This document shows positions 44,301 to 55,800 of a DNA stretch of 64,000 nucleotides, one piece after another. The DNA is from Edaphochlamys debaryana (lineage: Eukaryota; Chlorophyta; Chlorophyceae; Chlamydomonadales). Location: contig JAEHOE010000002.1 of NCBI GenBank assembly GCA_016858145.1, positions 62,001 through 126,000 of the forward strand, in the 5' to 3' direction. Position 1 is the stretch's first letter. Each line of letters starts with the position of its first letter. The position numbers and the translations under genes were made by a program. Below the pieces are notes generated by a model. The model was given only the letters and a program-made list of their open reading frames with translations, searched no databases and was not told the origin of the DNA.

Positions 44301-47300
44301 AGGCGGCATGCGACAGCGTGGGGTACGTATGGATGGAGCATGGGGAGCAGCACAAGTTCCGTGGGGACGGTAGGTAGTGCAGCGGGGCCCCGCAGACCCA
44401 GGAAGTTGAGCTAGTTGAGCATGGCACACTACGGTAGTTGTCATCACGACCGTTCCTTCATCCACTACTTAACGCGGGGGGCTGGTGAGGCTAAAGATGC
44501 ATGTATGCTTGCAATCGTCTGCGTCAGCCGTAAGACATACAGTCCGATAGCTCCCAGCTAGTAACAAGGCTTCCCGCCGTCGCGTCCTGCCACTCATCCC
44601 CCCACCCATCGCTCAATCCCGCCCGCCAGGCACCTGCTGCTGCCAGACTGCAGGAAGTGAGGGCTCCCCCGGCATCCGTGGTCACCCACTGCTCACCGTT
44701 AGGAAGTCCGTTTTGCAGGATGCCGGCCGTGCTGGTTGAGTCGAAGACCATGTTGACTCCTGCAGGACAAGGGCGGGGTCCAGAGTGCAATGGGCCAGGA
44801 GCCCCCTAGGGCTGCGTAATGCTCAAGGGTGGTCGAGGGTGGTCAGTCCGCCCCAACGCGCGAGCTACGCGAGCAGAGTGAGGACGATTACGTACGGGAG
44901 CGACCCTTCCTTGCTGGCTCGCCCAAGCAACGTGTCTTCCAAGCCTTCGGGCCTGCCCTCTGCCTATCTGCGGATGGATAGCGCGCCTCACCCGAAGTGC
45001 CGGCAGGGCTGGGGGGCGAGGGGCTGGGGGGCGGCGCAGGGCTGGGGGGCGAGGGGCTTGTGGGCGGTGCAGGGCTGGGGGGTGAGGGGCTCGTGGGCGG
45101 CGCAAGGCTGGGGGGCGAGGGGCTCGTGGGCGGTGCAGGGCTGGGGGGTGAGGGGCTCGTGGGCGGCGCAGGGCTGGGGGGCGAAGGGCTTGTGGGTGGC
45201 GCAGGGCTGGGGGGCGAGGGGCTCGTGGGCGGTGCAGGGCTGGGGGGCGAAGGGCTTGTGGGCGGCGCAGGGCTGGGGGGCGAGGGGCTCGTGGGTGGCG
45301 CAGGGCTGGGGGGCGAGGGGCTCGGGCTGATGACCACCTTGGACGCTAGCACCTTGAAACACACATAGGTACCCTACAGGGGCGGGGATATGGGGCATGG
45401 GGCATGGAGGGTGGGGTCCAATATTGGTCAACGGCATGGCGAAAGCACGTCAGAGGCAGGCGAGGAATGAATGCGGTAACAGCTCTCCGCAGCTCGATTT
45501 GCTCGGCATACGTCATCCTTTCGCCAGCCCCACGCATAGGATACGGACCCAGCGGCCAAATCCTCGGCTGTACCAATCCTGGAGACTACAGACACCTCCG
45601 CGGCACATGAATGAGAAATGACTGGCGCCGGCTAAGTCCAGAGGATTGATTGGGGTTGTAGGCATGCATGGACACACAATGTGCGGGGGGACCGCAGTCT
45701 ACCCGGGCCGAAGTCTACCCATGGGGAAGGTCTGGTCGGGGATTGATCCGCTCAGCCCTTTCTTCCGGGATGAACAGTCACAACTGGTCTAACTGGTCTT
45801 GTGCCTTCGACAGCTGTGCGCAAACACCCTATTGCCCGACACCCGATCGGCCCGACCGCAATGATGGTAGAGGCCACTACTCCTGTGGCCGCAACGTCTC
45901 TATCGTAGCCGTGCTGGCTCACCGGTGCCGTTAGGCGGTTTACAGCCGCTGCCGGTGCCGTCAAAAGCCCCGCCCACCAGCTGGCCACGCTGCTATCAGT
46001 GGCGGGCAGATTGATTGGGAAGGCGGGGTAATCACCAGACGTTGACGCCGCCACTGTACCCGGCTCCGGGACCAAGGAGCTGTTGTACGGGTAGGAAGCT
46101 GGTAGCCGGGCGGCGGGGGCAAGAGGGGTCGTGCGCACAGGCTTTGACTAGTGATGGTCAGGCGCTCCTGGTCTTCATGGTTGCCTTTACGTGACAGCAA
46201 AGAGAGTCCGGCCCGTCATCCAATCAAAGCTCAGGGGGCTGGAGGGAGCTAGTGCGGCTGGTTGTCCCTCGGCGGTCGTTATCCGCTCAGTCTACTCAGT
46301 TTGTCCCAACCTCCCCTGGACCCAGACGGCCTCGACCCACGTACCGTTGTTAACCACAGTGTTGCGGTAGTACAAGTTGATGCCCTCAAGGCATCCAACA
46401 GCCAGGCTGGGGTCACACACACACAGCGAGGAGCACGTGTTAGTGTGGCTTGCGGCCGACCTCGCTCAGCAGCAGTAGGGTGGGGCTCACACCGAGCCCG
46501 TGCGAGACACAGCGAATCCGCTTGCCCTACTTGCCTTGCCCTTCCCCACTTACTAATACGCGCAGTTTGGCTGCAAGGTGAGGGCCCTGGAGGGTGTAAA
46601 GACCACTTCCAACATGGTGCTGTCAATGCGCCGGTCGGGCACGAGCGGTATCAGGTTCCGGAGGGTGGAGTAGTTTGGGAAGCCCCAGGTGTAGTTGACC
46701 CCGACGCCCCCAACCTCATATACCTGAGGACAGAGGGCACACAGCACGACGGGAGTGGACGAGTAAAAAACGAGCCACGGGAATGGAGTGAGCGACGGGC
46801 AGGCGACGGAGAGACTTGCAACTGCAGGACCTAACGGCAAGTAAGTCTACGTAGACATGTTACCCTCATGCGTAGCCCGCCCCGCCCGGCCCCCGCCACC
46901 ACGCACCGCCCAGGCCAGGGTGCAGTGTGCCCACGCACCGATGCAGGACGACCCAGCCGCTTAAAGTGCCCAGAAGGCCAAAACACCCCGGCCGGCGTCC
47001 GGTTGATTGCCGCCTCAGGACCCCATGCCCCTGCTAATCTATCCCCCTAACCCGGCCCCCTTACCTACCGCTGCAAAAGCATCCGTCGTGGTTGCAGAAG
47101 TGCTCCCCATTGTGACCGAGAATGAGACCACAGACAACAGGTCGGTGCCGTTGTACGTGAAGGAGCCCATGAGCTTGTATACTGTCGCAGGGCGAGGCGG
47201 CATGCGACAGCGTGGGGTACGTATGGATGGAGCATGGGGAGCAGCACAAGTTCCGTGGGGACGGTAGGTAGTGCAGCGGGGCCCCGCAGACCCAGGAAGT

Positions 47301-48346
47301 TGAGCTAGTTGAGCATGGCACACTACGGTAGTTGTCATCACGACCGTTCCTTCATCCACTACTTAACGCGGGGGGCTGGTGAGGCTAAAGATGCATGTAT
47401 GCTTGCAATCGTCTGCGTCAGCCGTACGACATACAGTACGATAGCTCCCAGCTAGTAACAAGGCTTCCCGCCGTCGCGTCCTGCCACTCATCCCCCCACC
47501 CATCGCTCAATCCCGCCCGCCAGGCACCTGCTGCTGCCAGACTGCAGGAAGTGAGGGCTCCCCCGGCATCCGTGGTCACCCACTGCTCACCGTTAGGAAG
47601 TCCGTTTTGCAGGATGCCGGCCGTGCTGGTTGAGTCGAAGACCATGTTGACTCCTGCAGGACAAGGGCGGGGTCCAGAGTGCAATGGGCCAGGAGCATAT
47701 GGCCGCAGTGCTTGAGCACGCCCTCAGCTGCTCGCTGGGTCAATCGATGACTCGCGGACATGTATGAGTCGCGCCCTTGCGCCCTTGCAATTACTTGCAA
47801 TAAGATCACTTGAAGTCCATGAATGCTTTGCGTGGTGTGGGTCCCTATGCACGGGCCAAACTGTCCCCGCCGGTGCATGAACCGCCGAGGTCGATCGGCC
47901 CACCCGCTCCATTCGGCCCAGCCCCGCGGTGGTGGGCCTTGTGCCTGGGTAGGAACCCGCTGCACGGACTTGGGCGGCGTCTGGGGCCCCAAAGAGTAAG
48001 TCCCATGATGCTGCGGCTTCTCAGGGACTCGAGCGTCGATTTGCGCACGCGTGTGGCTGGCTAGGCTGGCTGGGGGGGTCAGTCCGACCGAACGCGCAAG
48101 CCGCGGTTACGGTGGAGCCCTTCACTGTTGGCTCGACAGCCTTGTCAGCTGAACTTCTGAAGCTGTCCTCCGAGATGCTGCAAAATACTTCTCACCCGCA
48201 GCGAGCGGCGCATGCGCCACGACGGTCAGCGCCGAGAGAACTTGTAAGAACGTCCACCGACTGCCGAAGGACTTCCAGCTCCATTGCGATATGTGCGGAA
48301 CGCTACGGGAATGGACTTCGCGGCCCGACGGCCGACGAAGGGGCAT
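30818..48346 (-). CDS. Giant modular Ser-Pro-Pro-rich secreted (cell wall/ECM-like) protein
   Basis: My model has 41 exons summing to 8,706 bases (2,901 residues) with every intron phase consistent. Exon 1 (48346-48196, ATG) ends in a hydrophobic stretch ([19 protein letters not shown]) that looks like a signal peptide. Then come six tandem cassettes, each of six exons I call f-a-b-c-d-e, with phases 1-0-2-1-0-1, so each cassette is a symmetrical 1-1 module. Exons f-d encode one ~190-residue domain of unknown family (f GPLIDS, a VGYLSL, b [13 protein letters not shown], d [15 protein letters not shown]). Exon e begins [13 protein letters not shown] and becomes a Ser-Pro-Pro linker, the kind that is hydroxylated and glycosylated in algal matrix proteins. 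Four tail exons follow (32365-32188, 32043-31673, 31288-31116, 30863-30818). I do not see a pherophorin domain. A structural wall or matrix role is inferred. Confidence 0.8.
32565..36132 (-). other. Cassette 6 of the giant gene, with the longest linker
   Basis: Exons f 36132-36076, a 35924-35761, b 35453-35326, c 35154-35081, d 34954-34776, e 34670-32565. Exon e is 702 codons: a Ser-Pro-Pro block from ~34620 to ~33000, then a non-repetitive part ([20 protein letters not shown], then [20 protein letters not shown]). It ends in phase 0 rather than phase 1 and leads to the tail exons. Confidence 0.8.
36281..38127 (-). other. Cassette 5 of the giant gene
   Basis: Exons f 38127-38071, a 37973-37813, b 37667-37540, c 37407-37337, d 37187-37006, e 36800-36281. 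The last ~100 bases of exon e (GAPPMCSGG) are identical to cassette 4 at 38239 onward, including the flanking intron start, which suggests gene conversion between them. Confidence 0.8.
38239..39867 (-). other. Cassette 4 of the giant gene
   Basis: Exons f 39867-39811, a 39694-39540, b 39377-39250, c 39090-39008, d 38875-38697, e 38578-38239. The donor after c is GC (G|GCGAGT) rather than GT. Confidence 0.8.
39999..41760 (-). other. Cassette 3 of the giant gene
   Basis: Exons f 41760-41701, a 41461-41313, b 41149-41022, c 40822-40740, d 40578-40400, e 40263-39999. Exon e is the shortest linker, about 88 codons. Exon c reads [16 protein letters not shown]. Confidence 0.8.
41876..44759 (-). other. 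Cassette 2 of the giant gene
   Basis: Exons f 44759-44697, a 44287-44175, b 43829-43660, c 43512-43451, d 43204-43029, e 42479-41876. All but e sit exactly 2,894 bases from their cassette 1 counterparts and are virtually identical, introns included. Exon e is longer (201 codons, about fifteen copies of the 33-bp repeat) and ends at a GTGCAT donor. Confidence 0.8.
42486..47696. repeat. 2,894-bp tandem segmental duplication
   Basis: The segments ending at 44802 and 47696 are near-identical over about 2.4 kb outside the minisatellite; I noticed about six substitutions. The left junction falls in the 33-bp Ser-Pro-Pro minisatellite, so it was probably formed by unequal exchange there. Confidence 0.9.
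44992..47653 (-). other. Cassette 1 of the giant gene
   Basis: Exons f 47653-47591, a 47181-47069, b 46723-46554, c 46406-46345, d 46098-45923, e 45373-44992. The domain is more diverged from cassettes 3-6 than they are from each other (d has SWWAGLL for AWWVSVT). Exon e starts [14 protein letters not shown] and has an ~11-residue repeat ([11 protein letters not shown]) about nine times. Confidence 0.8.
48196..48346 (-). other. Signal-peptide exon of the giant gene
   Basis: ATG at 48346-48344; 50 codons plus one base, donor GG|GTGAGAAG. The hydrophobic core is residues ~33-50. It ends in phase 1, exactly as needed to join cassette 1 (GVNMVFD). Its intron resembles the intron at the end of cassette 1 (CGAGCCAACAGTGAAGGG versus CGAGCCAGCAAGGAAGGG), supporting the choice. 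Confidence 0.65.
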
Positions 48347-49839
48347 TGGTTATTGGCCCTACAGACGCGCCGACTATGAAGCGGGACTTCTGGCGTAAAT
48401 ATGCGCAGAACTGATACCGTTGTGGCTGTAATATACACCCTTAAAAGTCAATGACGATACGACCTGACCGCCTGTATGCATGTGTGCACTGTGAAGATAG
48501 GGAAAAAAACGGCCTTGCGCGACCGTCTGTGCTCCCCGAGACTGAGCGACGAGCTCGTCGATACAAAACTTATACAAACAAGGCATATTTCTTGGCAACC
48601 TGGCCCACAAGAGGCCCTAACGCTGTTGCGGCCCTCACACTCACGTGCCTCGCGCTACAATGTCACGGTCTCTGTCTACGTGCAAGAGCGCAGTTTCCGC
48701 TTATCTCGAGTGCCTTAGGTGAATTGCGTTCCTAAGATTACCTTAGGCGCCTTAGGCCGACATCACTGCCCCACAGCCGATATGCTTGTGTTGGACTACG
48801 CAGCAGTGACCTCACGGATGGGCTAGGGCGGGGTGGCCCGCCGGTGCGGCGTAAAAGGTTACCCCGGTTTCGTGCGGGCAGGTCCAGGTCTGCTGATATT
48901 AAACAGCATAGCCTTTGGCATCGTCGAGTCCCACAGGTAGAGCTGCGACAGACGATGAGTAGAAGCGGCGGCGGGTTGGGCGGCACCTTGCGCGACCGTC
49001 TGTCTTCCACCGCCCGGTTCGCCTAGACTGACCTGATCGAAACAGAACTTCCACATAACTTCGCGGCAACCTCGCCCGCAAGAGGCCAGCCACGACGCTG
49101 TCGCGGGGGGGTAATATCTATACTAACGCGCCTCGCGCTACTATGTCGATCGCAGCAGTTTCTGACAACTTGATAAGATCCCGCAGGCCGGGGGTGCGTT
49201 AACGTTGCGAAGCCCCGGTGCGGGCGCGTACTCGCGAGGTGCCGGGAGGAGGCCACCCGGAAGCATTGTTCTCCACGCCTCGCCCAACACCCCCACCGCC
49301 CCGCCCACGCCCACACCATCGGGACCGCCCCATGCCAACATTACTGTCAACCCGCTGCTCTTTGCCTTTGCTTTGCCTTGCTTTGTGCTCTCCTGAGCGG
49401 TCGATAGAAGCAGAGGACACACAGACATACATGGGCCCCGGCACCCGAGCGGCGAGCACGTCCCTGCAAGGAGGGCCGGATAGATGTGGCTGGGGTACAC
49501 ATAAGGATGCAATGGGGAAGGAAGCTGATGCAGGGAAAGCTTGCACGCAGGTACATGCCAAGCCTTGAAGCCCATACTACTAGACGGAGTGCACTAGCGA
49601 GTCACCCTGCCCGCCCTGATAGAAGTGCGGCCGTGTGCGTCACGCAGTTGCTTTCAGAGCTCAAGCCCTGCTACCCACTCCCCTTATTGTTAAGCGTCAG
49701 CTTCCTCCCCGCCGATTTGCCTTAAACCCTCTTGCAACACAGCCTGTAACCCTGCACCTAGCCAGCCATGCCGCACTCGCCCGACGAGCGCCCACCTCCG
49801 CAGCACCCTTCCCCCAAGGGTGTGCCTTGACGCGAGAGC
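48347..49839. other. 5' flank of giant gene and 3' flank of TPR gene
   Basis: No gene seen. Two diverged direct repeats of ~150-160 bp, both beginning CCTTGCGCGACCGTCTGT (48513-48664 and 48986-49147) and both ending with CCTCGCGCTAC, lie upstream of the signal-peptide exon and may hold its promoter. Confidence 0.5.
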
Positions 49840-52800
49840 CTAGAGCCTGTAAGCCTTCTTGATGTGGCCCACATCCTTCCCGGCCGCCGCCAGCGCGCCC
49901 GACAGCGCCCGCACCTCCTCCTTGGCCCCCTTGGCCTGAGCGTACGTCATCTCGAACCGCTGTACCCGCGTCAAGGCCTCGAGTGACGTCAGCGCCCAGC
50001 CCACGTCAGCGTCCGAGGGCTTGGCAGCCGAAGGGTCAGGCCCAGCCAGGCCCAGCGCGGCCTTGGCCGTATCCAGGATGGCCTGGATGGTCTTGACCGA
50101 CAGGTTGGCCTTGATCACGCCCTCGTACGACATCGGGTCGATGGACCTTACGTAATCGTAGAGTACGGCAGGGTGGTCGGCGAGGCTCTTCAGCCCCTGC
50201 TCAAGCTCGTGCGCGTTCTTGGGCACCTTCGGCTTCTTCGGGGGCTTGGCCGCCGCCACCGCCAGAGCAGCCGCGGCCTTGGCCGCCGCCGCCTCGTGAA
50301 GAGCGCGCGCCGAGGAACCGACGGGCGGGCTGGAGGCGCCGCTGGCTCGACCGCTGCCGCTGGCGGCGGAGGAAGCGGTGGAGGCCGCAGGGGCGATGCT
50401 GGCCGCCGCGTCAGCAGGCTTGGCGGCCGCAGCAGAGCCCGACGTAGAGGCGGCGGCGGCGGCGGCAGGCGGGCCCGCCGGCGCCGGTGCGGCAGCGGGT
50501 TGCTCGTCTCCCCCATCCGACGTGGACTCCTCCACCGTGATCTTGTGCCGTACAGGCGGCGCCTGCACGGGCTGCACCGGCGCCGCCGCCCCGCCCTTGG
50601 CGCTGCCGCCATTTGCCGCGGCCTTTGCAGCCCCCGCTTCTGCCCCCGCGGCCTTGGCAGCGCCTCCCGCCGCCGCCGGTGCCGCCGCCGCCAGTCGCTT
50701 GATGTTGGCCATCTCCTCCAGCAGAGCCCCGTCCGAGGGGGCTGCGTCGATGAGCGGCTGCAGCCCCGCCAGAGCGTCCCCGTGGCGGCCCAGGTCCCGC
50801 AGCGCCATGACGCGGCGGAGCTGGGCCTTGGGGTACCTGTGAGAGGGTTGGGGGTAGGCGGGAGGCTGGAGCGTGACGATGAGGCGGGTGGCGGAAGAAG
50901 AGGACGGAGGACGGCAGGCTGCAAAACCTCCAGCTGGGACAGTGGTGGGGGCGGCGCTCGGCTGCTCGTCAAACCCCCACACAAACAGCCCCAGGGGCTG
51001 AACCCCAATCCGCCCAGGCAGCCCGATACTCCAGCAACCCCACGTGCGCACACACGCACACCCAAGCACGGGCCGCAGCCCCTTGCGGCCATCGGCCCGC
51101 ACCCCCCAGCAACCCAACGCGGCCCCGCAGCGCCTGGGCCCCTGCGTCCGCACCTGCCGCCGGTCTGCTCGATGGCCGCCTCGGCGTCCAGCAGGGCGTC
51201 CGCGGGGCGCTTCATGTGCAGGTAGGCGAAGGCGCGGTTGCAATAGGCGGCGGGGTTGTGCGCGCACGCCTCAATGGAGCGGGAGTAGTACGACACCGCA
51301 CGCACGTAGTTGCCCACGCCGTACAGTCGGTTGCCCTCCTCGCGCAGCTTGTCGGCCTCGGCGGTGTCGCCCGGGTCGCCCGAGACGGTGGTTGAAGCGG
51401 TTGGCGTGGCGGTTGAGGCGGTTAGTGCGGCGGCGGCGGGTCGGGGCGAGGACGAGGAGGAGGAGGCAGGGGCAGCGGAGGTGGGGGCGGACGAGGCCGC
51501 GGCAGCGGGCGCGCTCGTGGAGGCGGCCGGTGCGGGGGCGGGCGTTGGCGCAGGCGCGGGCTTGGCGGCCGGCTGAGCTGGTGCTGGCGCGGACTTGGCC
51601 ACCACGGGCGCGGGCTTGGCGGGTGCGGGCCCCTCCTCCTCATCGCTGCTCTCCTCCTTGACGGGGATCTTTCGGCGCCCGGGCGGCGGTGCGGACGCGG
51701 ACGCGGGCTTCGCCGCCCCCGCCCCCGCCCCGGCCCCGGCTGCAGCGCCGTTCGCAGTCGGCTGCGCCTTGCCCTCCGCAGCCGCCTTCCCAGCGGCCTT
51801 ATCCTGTCCCGAAGCAGACGCCTGCCCACCAGCCGCAACCGCAGTCGCCGCCGGGTTGGCAGCCGCCACAGGGGCGCTGGAGACGGTGGCCGCCGCCTTG
51901 TCCCGTGCCTCGGCCATCTCCCGGCCCAGGCTCTCCAGCTCCTCATCCAGAGCCGAGCTCTGCCCCTGCAGCGCCTTGGCGGCCCGCAGGTCCTCCTGCG
52001 CGTTCTCCAACCGCCCCAGCCGCCGCCGCGCCACGCCCCGGCGGTGGTGCACCTTGGAGCGCATGTTGCGCAGCTGCTCGGCGGAGGCGGAGCCGGGGGC
52101 GGCGGAGGCCAGGAGCTGGGGGGAAGAGGGGGTGGATGCAGGAGGGGAGGTTGGCGGTGGATGCGTTCGGTGGGACTTGGGTGTGAGTGCGGCGAGAAGG
52201 CTGTGAGCTAGCCGTTCGCGCATGGCACTCCCATCCGGCCGTCCCTTATTCCCTACACTTCATTACCCTCCGCACCGCACCTCCTAACTCTTGCACCGGA
52301 GCCCCAACGCCGCACTTATCTTTTCCATCCTTCCAGACCTTACAACTTCCCCGTTGCCCGTGCAAACACCTCTCCCGTCCACCCCACCCCAGCCGCACCC
52401 TCAACCCAACCCACCCCACCTCGAACGCCCTATCTGCCAGCGCCTCGCACTCGGCCCAGCGCCCCACGGCGTTCAGCAGCGCCAGCATGTTGAGGTGCAC
52501 GGGCACATAGCCGGGGGCCAGGGCCAGGCAGCGCCGGTAGGCGGCCTCCGCGTCGCCGTGGCGGCTCTCCTTGAGCGCGGCGTTGCCTTCCTCCTTGGCC
52601 GCGTCCACGTCAGCAGCCGCCGTGAAGCACGCAGCCACGGCCGAGGCGGCGGCCGCCGAAGCGGCGGGAGCCGCTGAGGGGGCGGGGGCGGGGGCAGCGG
52701 CCGCGCGAGCGTGTGCTGCTGCGGCGACCGAGGCCTGCAGGCGCTCGCACTCCGCCTCCCAGGCCAGCACCGCCCTGCGGTGCGCCTCCGCCGCCTCGTC

Positions 52801-55800
52801 GTCCCGCCCCCGCAGCCAGGCGCTGCGCCGCTCCTCGGCCGTGGCCCGCAGCACCGCCACGTGCGCCTCCGCCTCCGCCTCCCAGCGGGCCGCCTCCTCG
52901 GGAGCCATGCCGGGCGCATCTGGGAAGGGAGGGGGAGGGGAAGAGGCAAGAAAGGGGCGGGGAGCTTGGAGGGGCATGGAGCGCGCAGGCGGGGTGTGCG
53001 GGGGAACTGCACGAAGGGCCTGCAAGCACCTGCAGCGCGCCAGCCAGCCCAGCGCCCTCCCCCTTTCATTCCTTAGCACCCGCACGCCCACGCCCACCCC
53101 TCACCCAACCCCAGCCCATCTCCCTCACCCTCGCCCTCGTCCTCCGCCTCGTCCTCGTGCTCCTCGATCACCACCCGCGCCCGCGAGTAGCTGGTCACCC
53201 GCTGCGGCTTCGCGGCGGCCTTGGCAGCCCGCGCCGCCGCGCGCTGCACGCTCTGCGCCAGCGCCTCCCCCGCCGCCGCCAGGTCCTTGGCCACGTCGGG
53301 CCGGGACTTATCCTTGGGCGGCATGAGGTCATGGCAGCGCTGCAGGTCGTCGCGGGCAGCCTACAAGGGGAGGGGGAGAAGGGAGAGGAGGGAGGGCCGG
53401 CGTGTCGATCGTGCCCTGGAGGTCTTGGCCTTCATAAACCACTTCCGCACGCCATGGGCAGATGGGCTGCGACCATCCCCCACACGACACTCAGCCTCTA
53501 GTGCCCTCGAGGGCTGACATCCGAACATTGGTGACACCCGGCCCCTCGCCCCCAGGGACCCGAGGTCAGTGCGGTCCCCCGCCCCTCCGGCCCACGCGCC
53601 CCACAGCCCCCACCTCCCACCCACCTCCCACCCACCTCCCACCCACCTCCCACAGCTTGAGCTGCTCCTTGGCCTTGGCCCGCTTGTGCAGCGCCTTGAA
53701 GGAGGCGGGGTCCAGCGCCACGGCCTGCACGTGGGGTCGCAAGGAACCCGTTGGATTACGGCTCATCAAGGCCATACTCTACCGTGTAACCTCAACCTGT
53801 GGCCCTGTGCCCAGCCCTCCTACCTGCACGGCGTCGCGGAGCGCCTTCTGGGCCAGACCGTGCTTGAGGCGGGCCATGGAGCTGGGGCGGGGTGGGTGGG
53901 CGGATGGGTGGAAGGGGGGAGGAGGATGGGGGTGTGAGCAGGGTTGGGGTCGCGGGTGAAAGCGCGCGGGGTAAGGCAGCAGCGCACGCCTCAGTCCTCA
54001 CCACGGCCGCTTGCCGCCTGTTCGCCTGGCAGCCTCCGAACGTCTCGCTGATTCCGACTGACGCCTCCTGACCGGCAGTCGAGAGCCACGCGCCAATCGC
54101 CCACCCCTTTTCCCACCTTCCCTGCAAGGCCCCACCCCACGGCCCCGCCACCCCACACACCGGTTGAGGTAGAGCGCGGGCATGTCCGGCGCCAGCTCCA
54201 GCGCGTTGCCGTACAGGTTGGCGGCTTTCACGAAGTTGCCCGCCTTGAACTCACGGTTGCCCTCCTCCTTGATGCCATCCACGGCCCGAGTGAATGCCTC
54301 CACGGGGCTGGGGGGCGGAGGCGCGGGCGCGGGCGGCAGCACCAGGGCCGGCGTCGGTGCCGGTGCCGGTGCCGGGGCTGGGGCTGGGGTTGGGGCAGGA
54401 GCGGGGGGCGGCGCGCGCGCCGGTGCTGGCGCCGGGGCAGGTGCTGGGGCTGGGGCCGGGGCAGAGGCCGGCTTGGGTGCGGCCGCCGCTGGGGAGGCGG
54501 GCTTGGCGGGCGGCTCCTCGTCGTCGTCCGAGTCCGACTCCTCCACCACCGCCAGCTTGCGCCGCGGCGCCTCCGCCGCCACCTTCACCGCCTGCTGCTG
54601 CTGCTGCTGCTGCGCCGCCACTGCCGCCGCCTTAGGCTGCACCACACCCTCCCCCTGCCCCTCCTCCTCGTCCTCATCGTCGTCGTCCTCCACCTCCGTG
54701 ATGGCCATTCGCTTCATGCCCGCCGCCTCCACCGCCCGCGCCGCCTTCTCCCGCAGCGCGACCACCTCCCCCGCGTCCGGCTGCAACGCCAGCGCCGCGT
54801 CGCAGTCCGCCAGCGCCTCCGCCGGCCGCCGCAGCTCCATGCGCGCCACGGCGCGGCGGAGGTAGGGCTTGAAGGCGGCGGGGTCCAGCTCGATCGCGGC
54901 CGAGCAGTCCATCTCGGCCGCGTCCCACATCAGCAGCTTCACATAAGCCGCGGCGCGGTTGGCGAAGAGCGAGGCCTCGCCGCCGGCGCCGCGGAGGCCC
55001 AGCGCCAGCGTGTAGTGCTCCACCGCCTCCACGTACTCCTTGGCGCGAAAGTGCTCGTTGCCCTTGGACTTCTCCTGCCCGGACAGCAGCATGCGCTCGG
55101 GCTGGGAGCGGGAGGCGTTGAGCTCGAGCAGCCGCGCCGTGAGCTCGGGCGAGCGGTGCAGCCCGGCGGTGCTGGCGGCGGCGGCGGCGGCGCCGGCGGG
55201 GGCGGCGCCCGGGTCCTCGCGCTCCGCCTCCGCCAGCGCCGCCTCCACCTTCTTGTCCCACGCATCGTGATACGCCCGGCCGCTGCGCTGCTGCAAGCCC
55301 GCCGCAGAGTCCTGTGCGAACAGGGATTGGGAGGGGAGGGGAAGGCGAGGTGGGGTGTGGCAGCACGCCGAATGGTGTCATGGACACTCTGGCCGGTGCA
55401 TGCTAGCTGGCACGCTGAGCCCGCCTTCCAGACCCTGCCCAGACAGCAACCCGGTCACCGCCCGCCCCCTTGCCGCCTAGCCCTATCCCCTTGGCCTCAC
55501 CGCCTTGGCCTTGCCGGCGGCCTGCCCCGCGGGCTTGGGTGCGGGCTCAGTCTCGCCCGCCGCCTTGGGCGCCCGCACGGCAGGGAAGCCACCGCCCGCG
55601 TCACTGTTCAGAGAAACAGGGAGGGAGGGAGGGAGGGAGGGAGGGAGGGAGGGAGGGAGGGAGGGAGGGAGGGAGGGAGGGGCGCCCAGGTGAGACGACC
55701 AGGGCGGCATGGGCATCACGGCCGCCAAGGGCAACGACCGCGGAGCGCCTCACACCACGCGCCCAGCCCACCTCTGGCCTGCGCCCTGACCTAACCCTCG

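Noticed and set aside
46099..46138. Extension of exon d of cassettes 1 and 2 upstream to the GTG at 46138 (43244)
   Set aside because: The phase needed after exon c is met only by the acceptor CTACCAG at 46099, which also aligns the exon start ([10 protein letters not shown]) with the other cassettes ([10 protein letters not shown]).
31112..48346. Pherophorin identity for the giant gene
   Set aside because: The Ser-Pro-Pro linkers resemble pherophorins, but I do not see the cysteine pattern of the pherophorin domain in any cassette, so I kept the family unassigned.
50173..55794. Many long plus-strand frames (for example 50173-51225, 54182-54865)
   Set aside because: They are Arg/Ala-rich antisense shadows of the GC-rich TPR gene, whose 11 exons join in phase on the minus strand.
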